64,000 bases of DNA from Phoma sp. XZ068 (Eukaryota; Ascomycota; Dothideomycetes; Pleosporales; Didymellaceae): assembly GCA_004835665.1 (NCBI GenBank), contig RBKR01000010.1:992001-1056000 (forward strand), written 5' to 3'. Below, in pieces: positions 54,582 through 63,946 of this stretch. A model generated the notes under the pieces. The model searched no databases, was not told where the DNA came from, and saw nothing but the letters and a program-made list of their open reading frames with translations. Positions within the stretch are counted from its first letter, which is position 1; every line of letters starts with the position of its first letter. A program made the position numbers and the translations under genes.

Positions 54582-56443
54582 ACGTACCTCACGGGCGAGC
54601 CGGTCACCCGAGCGAGCCGGTCACTTTTGCCAAGACCACACCAAACTTCACTCTACCTGCAATGTCTCAACGCAGTAACGCAACAAGGCCCTTAAACGAA
54701 GCAGATATACAGCTTGCCCTCCAGGCTATTAAACAAGACGCGACACTGTCTCAGCGACGCGCTGCAGCTATCTACAAAGTCTCTCAAAGCACGCTTAGTG
54801 ATCGACTTGCTGGAACCTCCCCACGACGCGATTGCAAGCCCAACTCAATGAAGCTGAAAAGCACTGAAGAGGAGGTGATTGTCCAGCATGTATTAAAGCT
54901 GGACGCGCGAGGATACTCGCCCCGGCTTGCTGATGTGGAGGATATGGCTAATTCTCTCCTTGCTGAGCGCCACCAGCCCCCTGTTGGCAAGAACTGGGCT
55001 AGCACCTTTGTTAAGCGTCGGCCAGAGCTGAAAGTCAAGTTCAATCGGAAGTACGACTACAAGCGAGCCCTCTGTGAGGATCCCGGGGTGATTCAGGGCT
55101 GGTTCCGCCTTGTAGAGAATACCAAAGCTAAGTATGGTATTCTGGATGACGACACCTACAACTTCGATGAGTCTGGGTTTATGATGGGCGTTATATCCAC
55201 AGGAGCTGTTGTCACAGGCTCTGAGCGTCGAGGAAGGCCAAAGACAGTGCAGCAGGGCGACCGAGAGTGGACTAGTATCATCCAGGGCATCAATGCAAAG
55301 GGGTGGGCCATCCCACCCTTTATCATCTTCTCTGGCAAGCACCACCTCTCTGCCTGGTACAAAGAGCCTAGTATACCTAACAACTGGGTTCTTAATGTCT
55401 CTAACAACGGCTGGACAAACAATGAGCTTGGAGTTAAGTGGTTAAAGCACTTTGATGAGCACACCAAGGCGCGCACTGTTGGCAGCTATCGGCTGCTTGT
55501 TCTGGACGGCCATGAGAGCCACAACTCGGTTGATTTCCACCAGTACTGTGAGGAACACAAGATTATCACTCTGTGTATGCCTCCACACTCGTCGCACCTG
55601 CTGCAGCCGCTTGATGTGGGATGTTTTGCCTCTCTGAAGAAGGCATATGGCCGCCAAGCTGAGCAGCTAATGCGGAGCAAGATTACTCGCATCACTAAAC
55701 TTGAGTTCTTGCCGTGCTTTAAAGCAGCTTTTGACGCCTCAATCACTAAGAGCAACATACAGGGAGGATTCAGAGGTGCTGGCCTGGTCCCACTTGACCC
55801 AGAGGCTGTGATATCAAAGCTCGAAGTGCGGTTGTGTACTCCACCACTACCTACTGTGGATGAGAGTACGTGGGAGTCTAGAACACCAAGCAACACCCTA
55901 GAATTTGGGTCACAATCGAAGCTGATTCGAGAAAGGATTCAGAGACACGCTGACAGCTCGCCAACTTCAATGGTTAATGCCCTTAATCAGCTCACCAAAG
56001 GCGCAGAGATGATAGCGCATTCACTAGTTTTGGTGCGCAACCAAGTTGCAGACCTTGAAGCAGCTAATGAGGCCGCTACACGCCGTAAATCACACAAAAG
56101 AAAGCGAATCCAGCGTGAAGGGACACTAACGTTTAGTGAAGGATTGCGGCTAACTACTCTAAAGGAGTTTAACGCTCGCAGCGATGGAAAGAAGGCAAAG
56201 AAGAGAGCGCGTGTTGAACCTGGCACTCAGCCTTTAAGACGCTGTGGCACGTGTGGTGAGGCAGGGCACAACGCGCGAACATGCAATAATGATGCGCAAA
56301 GTACTGTAGATTAGTTTAATACACTTTAGCCTACAGTACATTCTAGTTGTACACTGTAGTGTTGCAAAGTAGTTGCAGTGTTGGTGTGGTCTTGGCAAAA
56401 GTGACCGGCTCGCTCGGGTGACCGGCTCGCCCGTGAGGTACGT
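54582..56443 (+). mobile_element. Pogo-like DNA transposon 4, copy C (1,862 bp), intact
   Basis: TIR starts ACGTACCTCACGGGCGAGCC, with two tandem copies of a CGAGCCGGTCAC motif, then TTTTGCCAAGACCACACC; the right end is the exact inverse. Flanked by TA (54,580-54,581; 56,444-56,445). Copy D at 56,674-58,535 has the same length, inverted. Confidence 0.9.
54662..56314 (+). CDS. Pogo-like transposase with CCHC zinc knuckle, 550 aa (copy C)
   Basis: Intact frame. HTH at about residues 28-52 (SQRRAAAIYKVSQSTLSDR); CENP-B-type region at about 68-130 (STEEEVIVQHVLKLDARGYS, NWASTFVKRRPELKVKF). DDE core: Asp169 in YNFDESGFMMG, Asp282 in LLVLDGHESHN, Asp318 in HLLQPLDVGCF, i.e. 35 residues between the last two. 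Then GGFRGAGLVPLDPEAVISKL, a leucine-rich helix, KRKRIQREG and a C-terminal zinc knuckle RRCGTCGEAGHNARTCNN. The translation is the same as that of copy D, residue for residue. Likely functional. Confidence 0.93.
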   Translation: MSQRSNATRPLNEADIQLALQAIKQDATLSQRRAAAIYKVSQSTLSDRLAGTSPRRDCKPNSMKLKSTEEEVIVQHVLKLDARGYSPRLADVEDMANSLLAERHQPPVGKNWASTFVKRRPELKVKFNRKYDYKRALCEDPGVIQGWFRLVENTKAKYGILDDDTYNFDESGFMMGVISTGAVVTGSERRGRPKTVQQGDREWTSIIQGINAKGWAIPPFIIFSGKHHLSAWYKEPSIPNNWVLNVSNNGWTNNELGVKWLKHFDEHTKARTVGSYRLLVLDGHESHNSVDFHQYCEEHKIITLCMPPHSSHLLQPLDVGCFASLKKAYGRQAEQLMRSKITRITKLEFLPCFKAAFDASITKSNIQGGFRGAGLVPLDPEAVISKLEVRLCTPPLPTVDESTWESRTPSNTLEFGSQSKLIRERIQRHADSSPTSMVNALNQLTKGAEMIAHSLVLVRNQVADLEAANEAATRRKSHKRKRIQREGTLTFSEGLRLTTLKEFNARSDGKKAKKRARVEPGTQPLRRCGTCGEAGHNARTCNNDAQSTVD

Positions 56444-56673
56444 TACTAGACTATTTAACTTCTTTAGCTCCTTAGGATTTATAATATTAGAATAGTAATC
56501 TAGATTACTATTTAATACTACACTTTTTAGTTTATTACCTCTCTTTAGTATTTAGAGTTAAAAACTACGCTAACATCTATCTATATATAGCGCAAGTTAT
56601 AGTGTGCTATAACTAACCAATTAACTTATAAGAACTTTAGACTTTTCTATTATTCCTATAAGTTAATTAGTTA
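56444..56673. other. AT-rich spacer between inverted twin elements
   Basis: 230 bp, strongly AT-rich, no ORF. It contains the TA flank of each copy and no trace of a third element. Confidence 0.7.
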
Positions 56674-58535
56674 ACGTACCTCACGGGCGAGCCGGTCACC
56701 CGAGCGAGCCGGTCACTTTTGCCAAGACCACACCAACACTGCAACTACTTTGCAACACTACAGTGTACAACTAGAATGTACTGTAGGCTAAAGTGTATTA
56801 AACTAATCTACAGTACTTTGCGCATCATTATTGCATGTTCGCGCGTTGTGCCCTGCCTCACCACACGTGCCACAGCGTCTTAAAGGCTGAGTGCCAGGTT
56901 CAACACGCGCTCTCTTCTTTGCCTTCTTTCCATCGCTGCGAGCGTTAAACTCCTTTAGAGTAGTTAGCCGCAATCCTTCACTAAACGTTAGTGTCCCTTC
57001 ACGCTGGATTCGCTTTCTTTTGTGTGATTTACGGCGTGTAGCGGCCTCATTAGCTGCTTCAAGGTCTGCAACTTGGTTGCGCACCAAAACTAGTGAATGC
57101 GCTATCATCTCTGCGCCTTTGGTGAGCTGATTAAGGGCATTAACCATTGAAGTTGGCGAGCTGTCAGCGTGTCTCTGAATCCTTTCTCGAATCAGCTTCG
57201 ATTGTGACCCAAATTCTAGGGTGTTGCTTGGTGTTCTAGACTCCCACGTACTCTCATCCACAGTAGGTAGTGGTGGAGTACACAACCGCACTTCGAGCTT
57301 TGATATCACAGCCTCTGGGTCAAGTGGGACCAGGCCAGCACCTCTGAATCCTCCCTGTATGTTGCTCTTAGTGATTGAGGCGTCAAAAGCTGCTTTAAAG
57401 CACGGCAAGAACTCAAGTTTAGTGATGCGAGTAATCTTGCTCCGCATTAGCTGCTCAGCTTGGCGGCCATATGCCTTCTTCAGAGAGGCAAAACATCCCA
57501 CATCAAGCGGCTGCAGCAGGTGCGACGAGTGTGGAGGCATACACAGAGTGATAATCTTGTGTTCCTCACAGTACTGGTGGAAATCAACCGAGTTGTGGCT
57601 CTCATGGCCGTCCAGAACAAGCAGCCGATAGCTGCCAACAGTGCGCGCCTTGGTGTGCTCATCAAAGTGCTTTAACCACTTAACTCCAAGCTCATTGTTT
57701 GTCCAGCCGTTGTTAGAGACATTAAGAACCCAGTTGTTAGGTATACTAGGCTCTTTGTACCAGGCAGAGAGGTGGTGCTTGCCAGAGAAGATGATAAAGG
57801 GTGGGATGGCCCACCCCTTTGCATTGATGCCCTGGATGATACTAGTCCACTCTCGGTCGCCCTGCTGCACTGTCTTTGGCCTTCCTCGACGCTCAGAGCC
57901 TGTGACAACAGCTCCTGTGGATATAACGCCCATCATAAACCCAGACTCATCGAAGTTGTAGGTGTCGTCATCCAGAATACCATACTTAGCTTTGGTATTC
58001 TCTACAAGGCGGAACCAGCCCTGAATCACCCCGGGATCCTCACAGAGGGCTCGCTTGTAGTCGTACTTCCGATTGAACTTGACTTTCAGCTCTGGCCGAC
58101 GCTTAACAAAGGTGCTAGCCCAGTTCTTGCCAACAGGGGGCTGGTGGCGCTCAGCAAGGAGAGAATTAGCCATATCCTCCACATCAGCAAGCCGGGGCGA
58201 GTATCCTCGCGCGTCCAGCTTTAATACATGCTGGACAATCACCTCCTCTTCAGTGCTTTTCAGCTTCATTGAGTTGGGCTTGCAATCGCGTCGTGGGGAG
58301 GTTCCAGCAAGTCGATCACTAAGCGTGCTTTGAGAGACTTTGTAGATAGCTGCAGCGCGTCGCTGAGACAGTGTCGCGTCTTGTTTAATAGCCTGGAGGG
58401 CAAGCTGTATATCTGCTTCGTTTAAGGGCCTTGTTGCGTTACTGCGTTGAGACATTGCAGGTAGAGTGAAGTTTGGTGTGGTCTTGGCAAAAGTGACCGG
58501 CTCGCTCGGGTGACCGGCTCGCCCGTGAGGTACGT
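56674..58535 (-). mobile_element. Pogo-like DNA transposon 4, copy D (1,862 bp), intact, inverted
   Basis: Same TIRs as copy C; TA on both flanks (56,672-56,673; 58,536-58,537). Every open frame of copy C on both strands recurs here with the same length and sequence in the opposite direction, so nucleotide identity must be at or near 100%. Confidence 0.9.
56803..58455 (-). CDS. Pogo-like transposase with CCHC zinc knuckle, 550 aa (copy D)
   Basis: Identical product to the copy C transposase, transcribed in the opposite direction, so the two genes are convergent with 488 bp between their stop codons. All catalytic and zinc residues are present. Confidence 0.93.
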   Translation of the reverse strand: MSQRSNATRPLNEADIQLALQAIKQDATLSQRRAAAIYKVSQSTLSDRLAGTSPRRDCKPNSMKLKSTEEEVIVQHVLKLDARGYSPRLADVEDMANSLLAERHQPPVGKNWASTFVKRRPELKVKFNRKYDYKRALCEDPGVIQGWFRLVENTKAKYGILDDDTYNFDESGFMMGVISTGAVVTGSERRGRPKTVQQGDREWTSIIQGINAKGWAIPPFIIFSGKHHLSAWYKEPSIPNNWVLNVSNNGWTNNELGVKWLKHFDEHTKARTVGSYRLLVLDGHESHNSVDFHQYCEEHKIITLCMPPHSSHLLQPLDVGCFASLKKAYGRQAEQLMRSKITRITKLEFLPCFKAAFDASITKSNIQGGFRGAGLVPLDPEAVISKLEVRLCTPPLPTVDESTWESRTPSNTLEFGSQSKLIRERIQRHADSSPTSMVNALNQLTKGAEMIAHSLVLVRNQVADLEAANEAATRRKSHKRKRIQREGTLTFSEGLRLTTLKEFNARSDGKKAKKRARVEPGTQPLRRCGTCGEAGHNARTCNNDAQSTVD

Positions 58536-58537
58536 TA

Positions 58538-58633
58538 GTATTGCTAGAGTTTAAGTAAATTATAGCTTTTATAACAATTATTAATAAGTAAATAGTAGCT
58601 ACTAATAGTATACTTCTTAGTATACCTATTAAG
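58538..58633. other. AT-rich right flank of the transposon nest
   Basis: A/T-rich, with GTAGCTACTAATAGTATACT resembling the left flank near 52,660. Probably the same pre-insertion AT-rich tract. Confidence 0.5.
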
Positions 58634-59060
58634 TGTTACGATCCCGAACCAGTGAACGCGGGGTTGGTGGTTTTATCACCAATGACACGCACCGGATCGC
58701 CAGAGCGCTAGACCGCAGGGTCACGTGTTGTCTCACGAAATCCTACACTAGGCCAAGGCCAAGACCGTGGGACACCATGGGCCACATCACGTGACGTCCC
58801 ACGATTCCCACGAAACACCACGAGTTCCCACAAGGCCCCCCATGGGACATTGTGAGAAACCATGAGACATCGTAGGACACTTGCATATCCCTTTAGTATA
58901 TAGTACGTAGGAACACAACCCTTATGGTTCGTGTTCAACCTCGTTAATCAACTTTGTTATTGGAAGGATGAAGGCAGTGGTCATGTGACCTTGTCTACCT
59001 GACTAATTAGCGTCATTACTTAGTCTTAGGCCTAGCTTGATTAATGGGATAACTCTTACA
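58634..59060. mobile_element. Possible LTR remnant
   Basis: Begins TGTTACGATCCCGAACC and ends near ..ACTCTTACA, with several CCACGRxxTCCCAC-like repeats inside. TG...CA ends suggest an LTR, but no target duplication or internal element was found. Confidence 0.3.
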
Positions 59061-59100
59061 CCCCCCGATCACGGTACTAGTCCCATTCGTTCGCCCAGAG

Positions 59101-59210
59101 TTGTGTCAGATACAAGTATGGAGAGGCCAGAGGTCGAGATGGTGCACGGTTTGGTTACACAAAGCTCGCGTAAAAACACACAAGCATAGATTTAGAAAAA
59201 GGGAGACAAG
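59101..59210 (+). repeat. Dispersed repeat copy, matches 15500-15603
   Basis: Shares GAGATGG..GCACGGTTTGG, TTACACAAAGCTCGCG and ACACAAGCAT in order with the minus strand of 15,500-15,603. It lies just left of the hAT element. Confidence 0.7.
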
Positions 59211-59245
59211 AAGTCACCAACACAATACAAGCATTAAATCTGACA

Positions 59246-62200
59246 AGTTGTCAACAATCAAACATGCGTCAAAACTTTGTTTGATTTTGTTTGACTCGGC
59301 CAAATCCAAACAAACAAAAGTCTCCGCTGCTATTTTGATAAGCCAAACAAACAAAATAGTGAATTATTGTCAAAATATTTTGAGTTTGTTTGACTCGCTT
59401 AGTATACCTAGGTGCTGTAGGTCTTATTAGATGTGAGGTTTTTGAGATAATAGTAATTGACGATTGACGACAGATTTATTGGTGTTCCAGCTGCCTTAGT
59501 AACTTAAGCTAATTGGCGCGTACCTTTCGTGTTGCAGCACGTTGTCAGCCACTATGCTTTGGCTTACTATTTGCGTTAACAGCTTACTTTCTAATCAGCG
59601 ACTTTGCTTACCTTTACGCTTGCTATGCCCCCTAAACGTAGCTTGAGGCTACTAAAGAAGCTGACACTCCCTTTAAACGCGCCCAACGTACGCGCAAACC
59701 TACGTTCAAGAAGCGCGAAGGGGATGGCAGCCAGCCAACTCAGCCGACGGAGCCGCCTACTGAGGTGCCTGAACATACGCCAGAGCCTGTAGAGCCGCGG
59801 GAAAGCACACCGGAGCCACCTGAAAGTACGCCGGAGCCGCTTATAGAGCCGCAAACTCAGCCTGAGGAGCGCCCTCGGCGCGCATCACCACGGCCTATAC
59901 TCCAAGCCTCACAGGCTTCTCAAGCCACAGGTCAGCCAGCCTGGGAGTTGCAGTTAGTGGCCAACAAGCCGCCTACAGCCACTGTTCAACCACGCGCTTT
60001 CTCTAGTGCTGCTACAGAGGTTTCAGTGGAGGAGGAAACTGCGCCGCCTATCGGCCTTACCAACTATGAAGGAGTCGATTGGTCGCGATTGAAGGACTAC
60101 ACGCCACCTCTCACTACACCTCGGGGCGCTCCCAGCTGGGTGTTTAGGCACGGTTGGCGCCTTTGGAAGACGGAGACGATACCTGAGAAACTCTATTTCC
60201 TCTGCAGGTACTGCCACATCAACAAGCAACATGGAGGCCTACACCAGGTCACTGCCTCAACCAGCGCTGCCAACAACCACTTGAAAGAAGATCGCCCTGG
60301 CCACCGGCTCACCAAAGCTGGCCTATCGTCCACCAACAGCCACGCAAACCTGGCCAACAGTCGCTACGATTAGCCCTCGACAGTGGCCTCACATTCAGCC
60401 AAGATGCCTATCGGAAGCTTGGAAACTTCGACGTACAAGGCTTTAGGCAAGCTGCGGTGCTGTGACTAGTCAATAACAACAGGCCTTGCGCGAATTTGAG
60501 ACGGAAGCATTTCGTGAGATGATCAGGTTCGCTAACCCAGAGGCAGAGGCGGCGCTGTGGAGGTCTCACAACAGCGTCTCAGCGTTTGTGATGAGGCTCT
60601 ATAGCTGGCTACAACCTCAGGTTAAGCGCGCCTTGTCAGAGGCTTGCAGCAAAGTACACATTAGCTTCGACGGCTGGACGACCAAGGGAGGGAAACAGGG
60701 CTTCTTTGCCGTTGTTGCTCACTATGCTGACTCTCAAGGCGCGATAGTTGACCTTCCCATCGCGCTGCCGCAGCTGGTTGGCGCGCACACCGGCGAGGCG
60801 ATTGCTGACGTTGTCGCGCAGACTCTGCGATATTTTGGCATCAACAGCGGCAAACTAGGCTACTTTGTCCTTGATAACGCTTACAACAACGATACTGCTG
60901 TCAACAAACTCAGCACAATGTACAGCTTTGCTGCTGTCGATCGACGCGTCCGCTGCGCTTGCCACATACTCAACCTCGTCGGCCAAATAATTATGTTTGG
61001 CACAGACGCCACCGCCTTTGACAATGCCGCTGAACACACAAAAGAAGAAGAGTTTTACATGAGGAGTGACGGAGAGATGGTCCGCTTGGCGTGTTTCTTG
61101 ACATTGTTAACTACATTAACACGCCAAAGCAATGGAGCATTTTTGCAGACTGCCAGCGCACTGCAGCTGGTGAGATACCTGCTGGCGTTACAGGTGGTCT
61201 CCGCGAGCCAATCAAGCCTGTTGTTACGCGCTGGAACAGCTATCATGACTGCTTTGAGCGTGGAGCTGAGCTCCAACAAGCCATCAACTCATATGCCTCG
61301 TACCACATTAAGGAGACAGAAGATGCTCACGATCGCGCTAAAAGCCGCGGCAAGAAGCTACCTGACGCGCCGCGATGGATGCGATCAGGCGGGCTTACAG
61401 CTGCAGACTGGGCAGTGATTACTGAGTACATTGCAGTACTTCAGCCTCTTAAGTTTGCAACTGATCGTCTACAAGGTCGCGGCAAAGCTGGCACCCGCGG
61501 CGCGCTGTACGAGGTCATCCCAGTTTTTGAGTCTCTGGTTTCTGAACTAGATGCTCGCCTTCGTACGTACGAAAGCGTCAATTACGAGCCATCCGAGGCG
61601 CCTGAAGATCACATGCCTATTAACCTGCGCGCCGCGAGGCGTAAAGCGAGCGATTACCTCAACAAACTCCTCAAAATTCCTGTCTATTTTGCTGCCACGG
61701 CACTCCACCCGCGCTACAAAACCTACTGCAAGCGCTTCTGGCGAGAGAAACCCACACAACTGAGCGCCGCACAGGCGAGATTCCAGCAGCTTTGGGCTCG
61801 CTACAAGCCTGCCCGCGCAGCTGCAACACCAACAGCCGAACTCAAGCTTGCAATAAGCAGCTTCGACGACGCGATTGACTCAGTACTTGACGATAATGAG
61901 GTGACAATAGAGGAGGAGGATGAGTACGAGAGCTGGCTGAAAGAGCCTATATGGACGTCTCTACAACACAAAGAAGGATGTACAGCTGTCCGGTACTGGC
62001 ACCAGCTTCAGTCGAAGTATCCTAACCTGTCGCAGATAGCGCTGGACGTGCTAACTATCCCGGCCTCCAGCGCAGACTGTGAGCGTGTTTTCACAGGTAC
62101 TGGCGACATACTTGAGCCACAGAGACGCAAAATGGGCAGCCAACTATTGGCTGCGTTGGTGTGTACCCAGCGGTGGATTCGAGCAGGATTCAAGCCTCCA

Positions 62201-62413
62201 AGCGCAAAGGCAGCGGCAACGTACGACGATATCAAGCTCATCGAAGAGTTTGGCATAAGAATGTGGGAGGAGCCGCCGCCTACAACACTATAGAAAAAGC
62301 CTTCTTGGCGTTTCAAACTATCTAAAACTAAACAAACAAAACATAACACCATGAAAGTCGTCAAACAAACAAAATTGGTGCCTCAATTTTGTTTGTTTTG
62401 TTTGTTGACAACT
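59246..62413 (+). mobile_element. hAT-family DNA transposon (3.17 kb), decayed
   Basis: TIRs: left AGTTGTCAACAATCAAAC, right inverse AGTTGTCAACAAACAAAAC, followed inward on both sides by many TTTGTTTG/CAAACAAA subterminal repeats. An 8-bp target duplication is not clear. The internal gene encodes a BED-finger hAT transposase but carries several frameshifts and stops. Confidence 0.8.
59625..62293 (+). pseudogene. hAT transposase with frameshifts and stops
   Basis: Pieces in order: MPPKRS then, after a shift near 59,646, DTPFKRAQRTRKPTFKKREG and a Pro/Glu-rich linker. Next is a BED-type zinc finger (WRLWKTETIPEKLYFLCRYC ... HL...H) and, after shifts near 60,350 and 60,485 and a TGA at about 60,458 (TGG expected), the catalytic core LREFETEAFREMI ... 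HISFDGWTTKGGKQG ... YFVLDNAYNNDTAVNK. After a further shift and TGA near 61,065 comes DGPLGVFLDIVNYINTPKQW, VTRWNSYHDCFERG, and the C-terminal dimerisation domain (LDVLTIPASSADCERVFTGT, LEPQRRKMGSQLL). Domains are complete but broken at five or more points. Confidence 0.85.
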
Positions 62414-63289
62414 CTGCCTTGGAGGCGGTCGGAGCGTCGTGCGTGGGACGTTGTATAGCTTGGCAACCCTACGCTGGTTTTTATATGTAGAGTTTTACAA
62501 TTCTGAGACGCAAGAAGTAATCTAGCTTCTTTTTGAGGTGATATAGGACGTTGTTGTGGCTGCATGGCTGTGAATAGACGACGCGCTGTACGCGTTTTGG
62601 TGGGGCGGGCGACTTGGCGGTGGAAGACGTTATAATGGATTCGTTACGTCACTATGTGGTCAGCCGTTATCCTTATCGCAAACATGTCTAACGCTGCTTA
62701 CTCTCTGCATCGTCACTCTATCAGTAGCAAAATAGTTACTGTCCTGCGGGTTGTGCTGGATTGGGTATGATGTTCGAAGAAATATGACTTCTGATTTGGC
62801 ATTGGCTCGCTATTGAAGGAACAAGTAAGTTACAAGATAGAGGTCGTCCAGCTAGATGTGTTGAATATCGTGGTGGCTGAAACACAAGAGCTGCATCCCA
62901 TTAGCCTATACAAAGGACACAATCCAATGACCAACTATCACTTGTCTCAACAAGATGCGTTACTGCTCGGTTCACTTACATGAAATGAGTTCGCTGTCTC
63001 TGATCACGTGATCATTAGCATCACTACTTAACACGTCACTCCTCTGTAAAGAGGGGCTACTTGCCCATCAGCTGTGATTGGCCGACTTTACTAACTTGTG
63101 ACATACCTTGGCCAGTTACGATGTTTGATCGTAACCCCCGCTCTCGTCTGGCATAAGGGTGAGAGAAGCCTTCCTTGGGTTAAGTCATGCTTTCTTGTTC
63201 CTTCTAGGCATGCCGCCGACCTGTACTGAGACTTCAATAGCGCCCAACCGCCAGCACGCCGACATACTTCTTCTCCACGGTATATCGAC
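62414..63289. other. No gene supported
   Basis: Contains a perfect 14-bp palindrome (TGATCACGTGATCA, 63,001-63,014), which recalls LTR sequences near 29,600. No ORF of note. Confidence 0.4.
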
Positions 63290-63772
63290 ATGTCTGAACA
63301 CCCGTGCAGCAATTGCCGCTCTCGCGGGGTTCGTTGTGTTGTGAGTCCCGCGACTGGCCGTTGTGTTGAGTGTTCGGCGAACAACCGCCAGTGTGATAAG
63401 GTGTTGAACTGGACCCGCATCGCGCGGTTCGATCAACAAGAAGCTGATATCCGGGTTCAGTTGGAAGCTCTCGAGCGCGAGCGCCGCCAGTCCTTTTGTG
63501 AGGAAGAGGAGGGTCATGCCCTCTACCGTAGTGAGGAAGCAGAGCGCGAGGATCGCCACCGGGCGTTCCTTGCCAAGAGCGATCGTTTGTGCAAGCGTTT
63601 GTTCCAGATCCATTCCCAGCGGGGAAAGCTGTTAGAAAACGAGTTCGAGTCGATCGAAGAATTAGAGAAGCTGGAAGCCGAGGAACGAGCTGTACAAGCT
63701 CCTTCTGAGTCCTCAGCTCCGGAGCGCTTGTCCGATTTCGGCAGGACTCGGCTCGAGGATCCTGGTTCCTGA
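63290..63772 (+). CDS. Cys-cluster coiled-coil protein, 160 aa, possibly retroelement-borne
   Basis: ATG at 63,290. The N-terminal 35 residues carry six cysteines (HPCSNCRSRGVRCVV, GRCVECSANNRQCDK), a zinc-binding cluster similar in spacing to Zn2Cys6 fingers but more compact. The rest is a charged coiled coil (ADIRVQLEALERERRQSFCE, LLENEFESIEELEKLEAEER). Proteins with this layout occur next to retroelements and as small regulators in fungal accessory DNA; I cannot tell which applies. The frame is intact, with a stop at 63,770-63,772. Confidence 0.55.
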   Translation: MSEHPCSNCRSRGVRCVVSPATGRCVECSANNRQCDKVLNWTRIARFDQQEADIRVQLEALERERRQSFCEEEEGHALYRSEEAEREDRHRAFLAKSDRLCKRLFQIHSQRGKLLENEFESIEELEKLEAEERAVQAPSESSAPERLSDFGRTRLEDPGS

Positions 63773-63946
63773 TCTCCTGGCGTTTTTGAAACTCCTACAG
63801 TTTCTCGTTAGGGTTCCTGAGGTTCTTCAGCGCTGACAAGTCCTCGAAAGAGTCGTCCTTGATCCTGCCTGGCTAACGCTGGCGGCAATCGACGTCCCAC
63901 CTTCCTAAACCTACCATGTTCCACCAGCTCACAGTACTTCTATAAA

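Noticed and set aside
57221..58333. Several plus-strand ORFs of 86-150 aa
   Set aside because: Exact shadows of the copy D transposase, mirrored in copy C.
58634..59060. Complete LTR retrotransposon
   Set aside because: LTR-like ends but no second copy nearby, no primer-binding site and no gag/pol.
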